In this document: positions 36,465-46,524 of the stretch, piece by piece
Position numbering within the stretch: the first letter of the stretch is position 1
How the letters are laid out: every line of letters begins with the position of its first letter
From: an uncultured Winogradskyella sp.
Lineage (GTDB): Bacteria > Bacteroidota > Bacteroidia > Flavobacteriales > Flavobacteriaceae
Direction: 5' to 3'
Assembly (NCBI RefSeq): GCF_947501905.1
Contig: NZ_CANMXL010000001.1
Coordinates: 434,001-498,000 of the forward strand
DNA length: 64,000 nt
Notes under the pieces: generated by a model
Databases searched by the model: none
The model's input: only the letters and a program-made list of their open reading frames with translations
Told to the model about the DNA's origin: nothing
Made by a program: the position numbers and the translations under genes

Positions 36465-37958
36465 TTAGTTAGTTGCTATCATTATCGTCTGAAGTGCTTG
36501 AGCACTAATATTTATATGTTTTGATTTTCCATTAAGAGAAATATCAAAATTTTTAGGTTCTTTTCCTTCGTTAAAAACAACTACTGCAATTGTTCCGTCA
36601 GGGTTTTGTGCTGCTGTTATTTGAAGTTCTTCATCAGAATTTTCAACACCTATCACTTCTGCGCCAGGGCGTATGTATTTACTAAAATGCGCCATAACAT
36701 AGTATAATGGCGTATAATACACCTCATCATTATCAGGGTCTACAATTATTGGTGCTACACACCAATTCTTAAACCAGTTTGGTCCGCCTTGCTTATCTAA
36801 AACCATGTTCCAATCAACCCATCCGTCTACCCAATTATTTAGACAGCCAATAATGTCTCTGGCATATCTGTTTACCGGAGCATATTTAGGATGTAAATAT
36901 TTTTCTTCTTCAGATGCCCAATCCCAGCCCCAATCTGTTGCTTCTTTTTTCCAGTACCAAGCATCATCTTTCCATACTGGCACTTGAGAATCTATACAAC
37001 CTTCTGTTTCTATTAAATACTTATTTGGTGCTTTGTTATGAGCATATTGTAAATCCTCGGAGTAAATCTTATAAGTGCTTTCGTACCAATGTATCGCTGT
37101 ACCATCAAAATATTTAGAAGTTTCTTCGTTTTTGTACATAGAATCCACCCATTCTTTTAATCCAGCTCGGTTTTGATCGTAACCTAAAATAATTTTATCA
37201 CCATGCCCATCGGCTTCTAATTTTGGACCTAAATGATTCATGACAAAATTGGTCATCTCATCTGGTGTATAGTGCATACTTTCCCAGTTATTTCCATTAC
37301 CGTGTGGTTCGTTCTCTACAGTAAAGCCCCAAATATCAATGTCTTGTTCTTTGTAAGCATCAACATACTTTGAGAAAAATAGTGCCCAAGTATCATAATA
37401 CTTTGGTAATAATTTACCACCAACCCACTCGTTATTATCTTTCATCCAAGGTGCTGCTGTCCAAGGCGATGCAAAAATTTTGAAGCCGTCTTCTGAAACA
37501 GACATCGCATCTTTTATCATCGGGATTAAATCATCCATGTCATCCTTTATAGTAAAATGCTCTAAATCCATGTCATCTACTACTGGCGAATATGAATATT
37601 GTGATAATGAGAAATCACATGAGTTCATGTGTGTTCTTGTTAGAGAATAATTAGCGCCTTCTTTACTGAAATAGGCTTTTAAAATTTCCTCTCTATTCTT
37701 TTTACTAAGCTTATTTAATAAATAGGCTGAAGATTCTGTAAAGGCACCTCCGAAACCTGTTATTTTTTGAAATTTCTTACTTGTATCAATACTTACGGTA
37801 GCCGTTAAGCTATCTTCAGCTTTACTAAATTGAGTAATCTCAGTTAAACTATTGCCACTTTCTGAAGTCTCGTAAACTGAGACTTGCAATTGATTGTCTT
37901 TACTACAGCTCATTATTAATGTTAAAACACAAATGATACAATACGTCTTTGATTTCAT
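36465..37958 (-). CDS. GH30-family beta-glucosidase/beta-1,6-glucanase lipoprotein
   Basis: The start at 37958 gives a lipoprotein signal (LTLIMSC, Cys18) and a 22-base gap to the gene upstream. A longer frame from 38003 would overlap it. The 497-residue protein has the GH30 pattern: ITGFGGAFTESSAYLL, FASPWTAAPWMKDN, acid/base Glu217 in GFTVENEP, nucleophile Glu319 in LIETEGC, and a C-terminal beta domain. Characterised relatives in laminarin loci remove beta-1,6-linked glucose branches. Here it would debranch laminarin fragments in the periplasm or at the surface. Confidence 0.9.
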   Translation of the reverse strand: MKSKTYCIICVLTLIMSCSKDNQLQVSVYETSESGNSLTEITQFSKAEDSLTATVSIDTSKKFQKITGFGGAFTESSAYLLNKLSKKNREEILKAYFSKEGANYSLTRTHMNSCDFSLSQYSYSPVVDDMDLEHFTIKDDMDDLIPMIKDAMSVSEDGFKIFASPWTAAPWMKDNNEWVGGKLLPKYYDTWALFFSKYVDAYKEQDIDIWGFTVENEPHGNGNNWESMHYTPDEMTNFVMNHLGPKLEADGHGDKIILGYDQNRAGLKEWVDSMYKNEETSKYFDGTAIHWYESTYKIYSEDLQYAHNKAPNKYLIETEGCIDSQVPVWKDDAWYWKKEATDWGWDWASEEEKYLHPKYAPVNRYARDIIGCLNNWVDGWVDWNMVLDKQGGPNWFKNWCVAPIIVDPDNDEVYYTPLYYVMAHFSKYIRPGAEVIGVENSDEELQITAAQNPDGTIAVVVFNEGKEPKNFDISLNGKSKHINISAQALQTIMIATN

Positions 37959-37980
37959 CTTTTTACAATTAATTATTCTA

Positions 37981-39273
37981 TTAGCGAGGCGCCATAATCT
38001 CATGTTTAGTAGGCGGCGCTAAGACATCTTCTATTAGCTTAGCTTGATTTCCGCCATATGTCTTTTTTATAGGATTTCCATCTCTTGTTAATCCTTCAAA
38101 AACACCATCATCAACTAAATCCCAAATCGGGTATTTAGCTTTTCCGTCTATGGTGAATAAACCAAAATGATTTTCTGAACCTGATGAATTTTCGGCATCT
38201 TTCCATTGCTCATTAAATGCTTCAAAATAAAAGCATGAAATTGATGCTTTATTTGTCCATTCGCGCATTAGCTTATAATACACACCTTGCTTATACTCGT
38301 CAGTAGCTCTCGAACCATTATCTCCATAAAAACCACTGGATACTGTTGCCCAGCCTGTTTCTCCAATATGTATAGGCTTATTTACACCTAAACTTTTCAT
38401 ATAATTAGTAACACTATCGTATTGTCGTTTAGAAAACTCAATAGCACGCTCAATTGCTAAATCGACTTTCTCTCTTTTGGACAAAATCTCTTGTTTTTCT
38501 GGCACTCCCCAAAATTCAGGATTATAATGTGTGTTGTGATAAGGATAAGTGTGCATTGAAATATAATCCACAGCTTTAATTAAATCTTCTAAGTCTTTAA
38601 CATGATACTGCTCTTCTCCACCACCCCAAGACGCAAAATCATCTGAGCTTGTTATCCACAAATCTTTAGGAAGTTTTCCTTCTGATTTTAAGTTTTGCAA
38701 GTGATTAACCCACTTTAAGATTACATTTGGCTGCACATAATAACTTGTTGCCCATTTTACCATGGCTTCATTACCAACTGCTATGACTTTTACAATGTCT
38801 GGATATTGATTAGCAAGAGCAACTGCCCTATCTATTTCGGAAGCATTATTTGGGCTTTCGATATCGTGATTTGGTTCTAAACCTGTCCAAGCATTTAGAC
38901 AATCTATCCAAGCACCGAGCATAACATACATCTCAAAATCTTGGTCTTCAGCTTTTAATTCTGATATCGCTTTTAGAATATTTGAGGCATGTGGTAATTT
39001 TGGCTGTACGTTATATGTTCTTACAACTTTAATACCCATTGCCGAAAGCAATTTCATATCCTCTTTTAATTGCGGTATTGTAGGTTGACTATCTCTAGAC
39101 TTTTTTCTATAGCCTCCATAAGAAATGGCTAAATAGTCAGGATTACCTAATATATCTTTTGCTGTCACTTTTTTATGTGTCTGCATTATTTTCTCTTCTT
39201 TTCGATTTTGATTACAAGCTATGATGAATACACTAAAAACAATACAAATTGATATGTTAAAATTCATCTTCAT
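37981..39273 (-). CDS. GH17-family glucanase lipoprotein
   Basis: The 430-residue protein has a lipoprotein signal (FIIAC, Cys20). Its GH17 barrel has Glu169 in IAVGNEAM (acid/base) and Glu305 in IHIGETGWAT (nucleophile), along with ISYGGYR at the start and ISMHTYPYHN. It is much longer than the cytoplasmic GH17 of the same operon and only distantly like it, so the two are not a recent duplication. It likely cleaves beta-1,3-glucan chains in the periplasm. The gene starts 7 bases after the phosphorylase-like gene. Confidence 0.9.
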   Translation of the reverse strand: MKMNFNISICIVFSVFIIACNQNRKEEKIMQTHKKVTAKDILGNPDYLAISYGGYRKKSRDSQPTIPQLKEDMKLLSAMGIKVVRTYNVQPKLPHASNILKAISELKAEDQDFEMYVMLGAWIDCLNAWTGLEPNHDIESPNNASEIDRAVALANQYPDIVKVIAVGNEAMVKWATSYYVQPNVILKWVNHLQNLKSEGKLPKDLWITSSDDFASWGGGEEQYHVKDLEDLIKAVDYISMHTYPYHNTHYNPEFWGVPEKQEILSKREKVDLAIERAIEFSKRQYDSVTNYMKSLGVNKPIHIGETGWATVSSGFYGDNGSRATDEYKQGVYYKLMREWTNKASISCFYFEAFNEQWKDAENSSGSENHFGLFTIDGKAKYPIWDLVDDGVFEGLTRDGNPIKKTYGGNQAKLIEDVLAPPTKHEIMAPR

Positions 39274-39280
39274 CTTGATT

Positions 39281-42200
39281 CTATTTTAATATTGATGATT
39301 TAATATTCACAACGATACTTTCTATCTCACCACTTCTTGTAAATATACTTTCGCTTTTAGTCTTATCTATTTTTAACCCGTCTTGCATTAGCTTTGTGCC
39401 ATCCGTTTTAGAAATCTCTATTGCATTTGATTCTGATATCTTATAAACTACTGGTATTTGACAATAGGTAAATGCTAAACTATTTTCTGAAAGTTGCAGT
39501 GATTTTGATTCTGATTTTATTGTTGTATAATCGAATATTTTATTAGTCTCTAAAAATTCTTCTTTTCTAAGTAAGCATGGATTAAATGTTAATTGCCCTT
39601 TTTCAACAAAAACACCTAACTCTCCAATGCGACTTAATATATCCTCTTTTACCTGGCCTGTCATTCCTGGTTGCTGCGCACCTTTACCTCCCGGTGTATG
39701 AGAATAGGGATCTGTTGGAAAAGCGCCATACAATTGTGGCGGTTTGTGCGCGCCTATACCTTCATTAATTTCATAATAGTGCTCTAGTAACCTACCAACA
39801 ACCTCGTCACTTTCGTTATCACGAACAGCTTTAAGGGCGCATTCTTGAACAGCTAGTTGTAATTTAGATACCATATGCCAGTATATCGAACCTAGACCTT
39901 CATATCCATAAAATGTTCCTGAACGACCTGTGAATGCCTTATGATTAAATACATCTTCATAGGTTTGAAGTATTTGTGAACTTTCTTCACTCACTAATTC
40001 TTCATATTCTGTACCCAACCCATTTAATACATCTTCAAGGCTATTTGCATTATTAAAATTGCCATTAAAATGATAGTTACCTTTAATATCTTCTGTAATG
40101 ATTTGTCGATTTCCATTTTCTAACAAACGTGTTAGCAATTTTGAGTCATGAACTGCATTTTTTGGAATATTATTCTTTTCCATAAAACGCGGTAAATCTT
40201 TATTAGGATAGAGCAAATAACTGTATTGGTCAGGACGAAATATTTTGCTGTTTTTCATACTATCCAGAACAGCAATGGCTTCATTAGAACTTAAATACCC
40301 TGAACTTAAAGCGGCAACTTGACCTTCAAGCATTTCGTCTAAATAAGAGATTTTTATTTCATTATCGTTTACAATAGTAATAAGGTTGTAAGCATGATGC
40401 ATGCTATCTGAACGCCTATTAGCATCTATAGTATGCTCTAAAAATGTTAACGTAGTTTCTATAAAACTATTTAGTTCTTCATTTTTTAATGATGTTTTAT
40501 CTCCTGAAAAAGCTTTGTTATAAATAGTAGTTCTGTAAAAACTCCCTGCTTCTCCTAAACCATCTAAAATAGATTTTCTATCCTTATCTGAAATCACATT
40601 AGTTAATCTCTTTTTATGGTTCTCTAAAGTTGAATGCACGCTATCGAAGAAGATTTTTAGTTCTTCTGATATTTCAAAACTCTCTAAAGATTGCGAGTTA
40701 ATTGTATGTTTGAAAAATTTGAGAAAACGTCTCAAATAATTAAGGGTTACCATTGACACACCATTACCAACAAGAGCATTATTAGCATCGTTCCATTCTG
40801 GGCGCTGTGTGTTTAACCATATACCAGCTTCGGGGATAAAATTTGATACTTTAGCTAATACAGTAGCTAGTATTTTCTCAACAAAATTAACTTTATAAAT
40901 AAAATAATTTTTATCTCTAAGTAAAGCGCCATCTGCACCAAGCTGCTCACGTTTTACATGAATCTCTTCATCCGTTTTTTCATCAAAATCTATAGTATCC
41001 TTTGGGTTTTTAAGAAGGTCTTGATATGGTTTTATTCTGTAAGGCACATTTGCATAAACAAATAAATCTTTATCAAAAAAGCTACCTAATCTTCCTGGCT
41101 TATGATCTTCTATAAATTCTAAAAACTTGAGTAAATATATTATTTGATGATCGCCCCAATACCCTATATAAGACCATGGGTCATCTGGTTCTATGGTTTC
41201 CCAATCAAAACCATCTTTAGTTACTCGGTAAGGGTTATATCCATCAAAGGTTGTGGCATTTAAAAACTTGTGAATCATACTTTCCACAAATTCAGGAAAA
41301 GCATGCGCTAAAGCTTCCCAATTCTGAAAAATATCACGCCAATTGCCTTCATAATCTAAAACTTTAGAACCATCAATTTCGTTACGTGTATTTATTGAAA
41401 ATTTATTCCATGGTCTACTTGGATCTCCGTGTCTTCGACTAAACTTAAGCGGCATGTATTCGAGACATAATCTTCTGAAATTTTTGTCATCACTAGCATA
41501 GGCCATGTCCCTTAAGTGAAACAAAGAGAATGTACTCGGTAAATCTTTTAAGACATTACTAGACTTAGCGAATACTTTTTTATTAGCTTTAGATATATAG
41601 TTAGTAAAGTCCCATTTTTCGATAGTATAATTATCATCAAAGATACCACCACGCATGATATTAAATAATGTATTTGCAAAATGCCTTGTATCTCTTTGCT
41701 TATCATTAGTTAATTGCAATGCATCTGAAGAAGCGTTTAATTTTATTAATTTTTGAGTTCCTCTCTCTATATCTTCATCAATAACTGATTCTATATTTAC
41801 ATCAGACTTTATTTGATGCATCAACTTAGCAATATCAGAATGGTCTTGGTTAACGTTAGCTACCAACATCCATTTCTTTTTAGAATCAGGATTTAACTCT
41901 ACTCTAGCATTTATAAAATAAGCGCCTTTTTCTGCTTTTACGTCTGTCTCTTGTGTTACTTCTCCAGTTTTTCTATAAGTATCTAACTGTAAAGATGAAA
42001 CTAGATATTTAGGATTATCTAATCCTTTTGACCAAACTGTATTAGCTTTTAGGGCCTCGCTTGGCTCTGCTTTATCTACTATTATTGCACTTAAAGCAAA
42101 AATACCTAAGCCATATTCTTCTTCTAATTGATTACGCTTATATGCATCAACTAAATTACTAACTCTCATTTGCGTATCAGATGGCACACCATATGGTAGA

Positions 42201-42739
42201 ACATTTTGAAGTCCATCTAATAATTGCACATTTACTTTAGAGCTACCATTGTTTTCTAGAGATGATTTTTTAGCAAAACCATAAACATCACTAGTATTCC
42301 ACTCGTATCTATAAGTAAGGTCTAAGTCATGATTTATTTCTTCAAAAATAATTTTGTTTCCATAAATATTCTTATAAAGATTTCTAGACGTTTTATACAA
42401 ACCTTCTTGTCTAATAGAAAATGGTTCCCAAAGATGTTCCCCATTTATCCAAAAAATAGATTTACTTCCAGTAATTTCAGAAGATTCTGTAATCTTATCA
42501 TCTGTATAATAAGGAAAAAGAGAGTATTCACTATTTTTTCTTCCAGCTGAAACACCTCCGTTACTTGATATAAACATCCAGTGATTAGAATCACTAACTA
42601 TGCTCATAAAAAATGGACGCATCTCGTCGCTATTTGAAATTTTGAAATAAGACTCTTTGTCTATAATTACAGTTTCAAAACCTACATCTCTATTAAGATT
42701 TAAATCTTTTATATTTTCTTGTAAAACAGGGTTACCCAT
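39281..42739 (-). CDS. Putative beta-1,3-oligoglucan phosphorylase (GH149/GH94-like), cytoplasmic
   Basis: The 1152-residue protein has no signal peptide. An N-terminal beta-sandwich-like region shows GGVSAGRKNSEYSLFPYYTD (residues 61-80), recalling the N-terminal domain of GH94 phosphorylases. A helical barrel follows, with RRHGDPSRPWN (435-445), GNWRDIFQNWEAL (465-477), GYWGDHQ (526-532) and PEWNDANNALVG (647-658). By analogy with the DWNDG motif of cellobiose phosphorylase, Asp651 is the likely general acid. The length and the laminarin setting fit GH149, which splits beta-1,3-glucans with phosphate to glucose-1-phosphate. GH161 or another GH94-clan family is the main alternative. It is the first gene of its operon. 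Confidence 0.68.
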   Translation of the reverse strand: MGNPVLQENIKDLNLNRDVGFETVIIDKESYFKISNSDEMRPFFMSIVSDSNHWMFISSNGGVSAGRKNSEYSLFPYYTDDKITESSEITGSKSIFWINGEHLWEPFSIRQEGLYKTSRNLYKNIYGNKIIFEEINHDLDLTYRYEWNTSDVYGFAKKSSLENNGSSKVNVQLLDGLQNVLPYGVPSDTQMRVSNLVDAYKRNQLEEEYGLGIFALSAIIVDKAEPSEALKANTVWSKGLDNPKYLVSSLQLDTYRKTGEVTQETDVKAEKGAYFINARVELNPDSKKKWMLVANVNQDHSDIAKLMHQIKSDVNIESVIDEDIERGTQKLIKLNASSDALQLTNDKQRDTRHFANTLFNIMRGGIFDDNYTIEKWDFTNYISKANKKVFAKSSNVLKDLPSTFSLFHLRDMAYASDDKNFRRLCLEYMPLKFSRRHGDPSRPWNKFSINTRNEIDGSKVLDYEGNWRDIFQNWEALAHAFPEFVESMIHKFLNATTFDGYNPYRVTKDGFDWETIEPDDPWSYIGYWGDHQIIYLLKFLEFIEDHKPGRLGSFFDKDLFVYANVPYRIKPYQDLLKNPKDTIDFDEKTDEEIHVKREQLGADGALLRDKNYFIYKVNFVEKILATVLAKVSNFIPEAGIWLNTQRPEWNDANNALVGNGVSMVTLNYLRRFLKFFKHTINSQSLESFEISEELKIFFDSVHSTLENHKKRLTNVISDKDRKSILDGLGEAGSFYRTTIYNKAFSGDKTSLKNEELNSFIETTLTFLEHTIDANRRSDSMHHAYNLITIVNDNEIKISYLDEMLEGQVAALSSGYLSSNEAIAVLDSMKNSKIFRPDQYSYLLYPNKDLPRFMEKNNIPKNAVHDSKLLTRLLENGNRQIITEDIKGNYHFNGNFNNANSLEDVLNGLGTEYEELVSEESSQILQTYEDVFNHKAFTGRSGTFYGYEGLGSIYWHMVSKLQLAVQECALKAVRDNESDEVVGRLLEHYYEINEGIGAHKPPQLYGAFPTDPYSHTPGGKGAQQPGMTGQVKEDILSRIGELGVFVEKGQLTFNPCLLRKEEFLETNKIFDYTTIKSESKSLQLSENSLAFTYCQIPVVYKISESNAIEISKTDGTKLMQDGLKIDKTKSESIFTRSGEIESIVVNIKSSILK

Positions 42740-42772
42740 TGACTTAATTATACTTTTAGTAGTTTTTATAAC

Positions 42773-42812
42773 AAAAGGCTAACTCATAAATTAAATAGCA
42801 GTTAGCCTTTTT
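42773..42812 (-). terminator. Terminator between the surface operon and the phosphorylase operon
   Basis: AAAAGGCTAACT (42773-42784) and AGTTAGCCTTTT (42800-42811) are a perfect 12-base stem with a 15-base loop. T-rich flanks on both sides allow termination on the minus strand. It lies 25 bases after the stop of the PKD lipoprotein gene and 33 bases before the next start, so the promoter of the second operon must be very close to or within it. Confidence 0.85.
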
Positions 42813-42836
42813 TTGTTTTTTTACTTTAATTTAAAG

Positions 42837-45614
42837 TTATTCCATTAACTCTATATCATCAATATAGTATGTACCTCCATTTGTGATAGGGCTGTCTGCC
42901 ATATCATTATCTGGTTTAATAACTAATCTAAAATATGACGTTGGTGCTGGAATAGCTGTAAATGTGAAGGTTACTTCAGTCCAAACATTTGCATTAGGAA
43001 CTGTCACAAATGCACCTGGTGGATTACCTACTCCTGGGTCATCTTGAGCTACTTCAAAACGGAATGTAGCATTAGCCTTGGTTGAGTATATCTTCATTTT
43101 AAACTCATGAGCAGCATTGGATAAATCAAAATTGCTTGCAAAGTTATTTTGAACGCCTGCAAAGAACTCCGAGCCTGTTGGCTTATCAATTCTTAATACA
43201 GCACTAGAAGTATTAATTCCTGATGGGTTAGGGTTAACATCTAAACCTGAAGTTAATCCACTACCAAAATTTAAACTTTGAGGGAAAGTTTCACAACCTT
43301 CAAAATCTAATGGTAATGCCGCTGCAGCTACTTCTCCAGTAGTACAATTTCCACCATTAGGTCCACCACCTCCACCTGGCGTACCATATACCATTAAATC
43401 GTCAAAATAATATGTACTACCATCAGCCACATTGAAATTGAAGAAAATAACAATCTTATCAAATTGTGGCGTAGCAGTTGGTGCAAAATCATATGTTAAT
43501 TCTGTCCACGTATTTGCAGCTCCAGTTGTTTGTAAAATTTCAACAAAGTTTCCAGAGTTACCAATTTCTTCTAGTTTTAATAAAACTGGGGTATTTGCAA
43601 CTGGAGACCAAACTTTCATTCTCATTCCTTCGGATGCGTTAAAATCTAGTTTGTCTGCTAAATCAATTTGTACGTTATCAAAAGGAGAAGCATTAAATCT
43701 TAGAACCTCAGCAACTCTACAAGAGCTATTTACCGGGCCAGAAAAATCAGGATTATCGATATATGACACTCCCGTATTATCTCCAATTAAAGCAGGTGTA
43801 TCTGTCTGGAACGTAATATTTAAATCCGCTGCTGCAATAGATTCTGTAGTTTCAGGTGTACAAGTAGTTGGGCCACCGCCACCACTATAAACCATTATAT
43901 CATCAAAGAAATAAGTGCTACCGTCAGCTACATTGAAATTAAAGAAAATTACCATTTTATCAAATTGTGGAGTAGCAGTTGGTGCAAAATCATAAGTCAA
44001 TTCTGTCCAAGTATTTGCAGCTCCTGTCGTTTGTAAAATTTCAACAAAGTTTCCTGGGTTTCCTATTTCTTCTAATTTTAATAAAACTGGTGTGTTTGCA
44101 ATTGGAGACCAAACTTTCATCTTAATACCTTCTGATGCATTAAAGTCTAACTTATCTGCTAAATCAATTTGAAGATTATCAAACGGTGAGTTATTAAATC
44201 TTACAGCCTGACCAACTTTACAAGATGGGTTAACTGCATTGTCAAAATCTGGATTATCTATCCAAGTAAATCCTGTATTATCTTCTATAAACGTAGGTGT
44301 ATTAGACTGAAACGTAATATTTAAGTCTGCAGCTAATATAGATTCTGAAGTTTCTGGTGTACATGGTGGACCAGTTACTACTGATACTTGCTCTATATCA
44401 TCCACATAGAATGTTCCCGCATCTGTTTGGTTAAATGCTACAAAAAGTACCATATCATTATACGACCCTGAAGAGTTTAAGGTAAAGGTTAACTCTTCCC
44501 ATCCAGTACCCATGTGCATTTGTAAATCTTCAACATCGGCTTCAGTGCCATCTTCAAACTTTAATAGAATTGGAAGCGCTTGGTTAGAGAATAATTTTAG
44601 TCTTATACCTTTATCTGTAGAAAAATCAACAGGAACATCAAAATTAAAGAATGCGTTTTCAAAATTATCTCCAGCATTTGTAATCTCACCAACCATAGAA
44701 GGCATATCGTTAATACCTGATAACTCAGGATTATCTATTACAGTGAAGTTTACATTACCAACTATCTTAGTTGCATAATCAATAGTTTCACAATCAAAAT
44801 CAACTGGCAATTCTAAATCTGTATCTGTACATGGAATATCCGCGGTATTAATCTGCGAAATATTATCAATATAGAATGTCCCTGCTGTTGTACCTGGACC
44901 ATCTACAAAAAATGTAATTTGAGAGTAACTTGCTGCTGAATCGAAAGTAAAATATAACTCTTCCCAGCCTGTACCACCATGACTAGCTGTAATCTCTACA
45001 TCTGCTGCAGTTCCGCTTTCTAATTTTAAAAGAACATCAACCGGTGTGTCTGACCAGAATAATATACTTACAGTTTTATCGGTTGATAAATTTAATGGCT
45101 GACCTAACTCAAAGAAAAATCCTTCAAAAGTTGCACCACTATTTACAATCTCTCCTACATTTGAAACTGTTGGGTTAGCGCCAGATGCATCTGGGTTTTC
45201 CACTATTTGAAATGCCGCACCGCCAAATACAGTTGCTCCATAATCAACTAAGGGATTATCAAAAGATATTGGGAAAGCTACTTCTTCTGGAATACTAATT
45301 GTTATTGTATCTTCAAAAGTGTCTGATGCTCCTGCTACATTATTTGCAGTTAATACAATCGTATAAGTACCAGAAGTATATACTTTTATAGGATTAACCT
45401 CAGTAGATGTTGTACCATCACCAAAATCCCAGGTATAACTATCTGCATTTGTTGATGTATTAAGAAATGATACCACACCTGTATCTTGGTTAATTGTTTG
45501 TGTGAATTCTGCATTTATCTGTGGTAAGACAGCATCGTCTTCATCGCAGCTTAAATATGCTAAAGCCAAAAACAGGACTGAAAGCAATTTTATTCCTCTA
45601 GTTACTTTTTTCAT
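42837..45614 (-). CDS. PKD-domain surface lipoprotein with tandem CBM-like repeats (probable glucan-binding protein)
   Basis: With the start at 45614 the 925-residue protein has a lipoprotein signal (LAYLSC, Cys23), removing six residues of an earlier Met. A PKD domain (about 33-108, TWDFGDGTTSTEVNP) is followed by five jelly-roll domains of about 150-167 residues, each ending in (F/Y)(F/Y)(V/I)DDI or YIDDI. Domains 3 and 4 are nearly identical in sequence (DNA period 501 bases). There is no catalytic signature. It is probably an extended surface glycan-binding protein for beta-glucan, by context and build. It is the last gene of the surface operon. Confidence 0.82.
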   Translation of the reverse strand: MKKVTRGIKLLSVLFLALAYLSCDEDDAVLPQINAEFTQTINQDTGVVSFLNTSTNADSYTWDFGDGTTSTEVNPIKVYTSGTYTIVLTANNVAGASDTFEDTITISIPEEVAFPISFDNPLVDYGATVFGGAAFQIVENPDASGANPTVSNVGEIVNSGATFEGFFFELGQPLNLSTDKTVSILFWSDTPVDVLLKLESGTAADVEITASHGGTGWEELYFTFDSAASYSQITFFVDGPGTTAGTFYIDNISQINTADIPCTDTDLELPVDFDCETIDYATKIVGNVNFTVIDNPELSGINDMPSMVGEITNAGDNFENAFFNFDVPVDFSTDKGIRLKLFSNQALPILLKFEDGTEADVEDLQMHMGTGWEELTFTLNSSGSYNDMVLFVAFNQTDAGTFYVDDIEQVSVVTGPPCTPETSESILAADLNITFQSNTPTFIEDNTGFTWIDNPDFDNAVNPSCKVGQAVRFNNSPFDNLQIDLADKLDFNASEGIKMKVWSPIANTPVLLKLEEIGNPGNFVEILQTTGAANTWTELTYDFAPTATPQFDKMVIFFNFNVADGSTYFFDDIMVYSGGGGPTTCTPETTESIAAADLNITFQTDTPALIGDNTGVSYIDNPDFSGPVNSSCRVAEVLRFNASPFDNVQIDLADKLDFNASEGMRMKVWSPVANTPVLLKLEEIGNSGNFVEILQTTGAANTWTELTYDFAPTATPQFDKIVIFFNFNVADGSTYYFDDLMVYGTPGGGGGPNGGNCTTGEVAAAALPLDFEGCETFPQSLNFGSGLTSGLDVNPNPSGINTSSAVLRIDKPTGSEFFAGVQNNFASNFDLSNAAHEFKMKIYSTKANATFRFEVAQDDPGVGNPPGAFVTVPNANVWTEVTFTFTAIPAPTSYFRLVIKPDNDMADSPITNGGTYYIDDIELME
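43390..44364 (-). repeat. Tandem 501-base duplication inside the PKD lipoprotein gene
   Basis: The stretch 43390-43864 closely repeats at 43891-44364, an exact offset of 501 bases (167 codons). Differences are mostly at third codon positions, so the duplicate copies have been kept under protein-level selection. Confidence 0.9.
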
Positions 45615-45638
45615 AATATTATTGTATTGCATTATTTT

Positions 45639-46508
45639 TTATTGTTGATAAACTCGTACATAATCTACGAGCATAGTTTGTGGAAATTCAGTTTCTGCAT
45701 TAGGTGGTCCTGGCAAATTGCCGCCTACTGCTACATTTAAAATGATATAAAATGGTCTATCGTTAAACACCCATTCTCCTTGACCATTTGTTTCCTCTTC
45801 AATATCTTCAGGTGTAATTTGATTATAGAGCACATCATCAATGTAATAATTGATGTAATTTGGACCCCATTCTATTCCATATACATGAAATTCTGTATCT
45901 ACTCTGGTATTCTCTAATGTGTAGTTTTTTGATACGGACTCTGCCCCAGAATATCCTGGACCATGGACAGTACCAAATATTTGCGTTGGCTCATCTCCTA
46001 CATTTTCCATAATATCAATTTCTCCTATTTGAGGCCAAATTGAACCATCACTATCATCTCCTAATAGCCAAAATGCAGGCCACATTCCTTGACCATAAGG
46101 CAAGCGAATACGTGCTTCAAAGCGTCCATATTGCTGTTGGAACTTATTTTTAGTTTGTAACCTAGCAGATGTATACTGTGCGCCATTAAAATCTTCTTGT
46201 TTCGCAGTAATTAAAAGAAAGCCGTTTTCTACAGTTGCATTATCTGGTCTATCCGTGTAATACTGTAATTCGTTATTTCCCCAACCAGGAATTCCTTGTG
46301 CAGTACCATCACCAATATCAAAATTCCATATTGTAGTATCTATAACACCATCAGTATTAAAGTCATCTTCAAGTACGAGATTATCAAATGTCGCCACTGT
46401 CTGTGTTTCGTCTGTATTACAGCTTGATAAGGCTAGTAGCATCACAAGAACAGGAAATGTGCTTCCCAGAGCTTGTCTTATTTTTATTTTCATGTTATTC
46501 ATTTTCAT
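45639..46508 (-). CDS. GH16-family endo-beta-1,3-glucanase (laminarinase) lipoprotein
   Basis: The 289-residue GH16 enzyme has a lipoprotein signal (LALSSC, Cys30). In-frame Met codons at 46508, 46502 and 46493 are all possible starts. The catalytic motif is intact as GEIDIMENVG (Glu163 nucleophile, Glu168 acid/base), with the Met (extra-residue) form found in laminarinases and lichenases. WNNELQYYTDR-like features (GWGNNELQYYTDRPDN) and FYIILNVAVGGNLPG match bacterial laminarinases. It should cut long beta-1,3-glucan at the cell surface. It lies between the two binding lipoproteins of the same operon. Confidence 0.93.
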   Translation of the reverse strand: MKMNNMKIKIRQALGSTFPVLVMLLALSSCNTDETQTVATFDNLVLEDDFNTDGVIDTTIWNFDIGDGTAQGIPGWGNNELQYYTDRPDNATVENGFLLITAKQEDFNGAQYTSARLQTKNKFQQQYGRFEARIRLPYGQGMWPAFWLLGDDSDGSIWPQIGEIDIMENVGDEPTQIFGTVHGPGYSGAESVSKNYTLENTRVDTEFHVYGIEWGPNYINYYIDDVLYNQITPEDIEEETNGQGEWVFNDRPFYIILNVAVGGNLPGPPNAETEFPQTMLVDYVRVYQQ

Positions 46509-46524
46509 ATTATTTTTTATGCTA

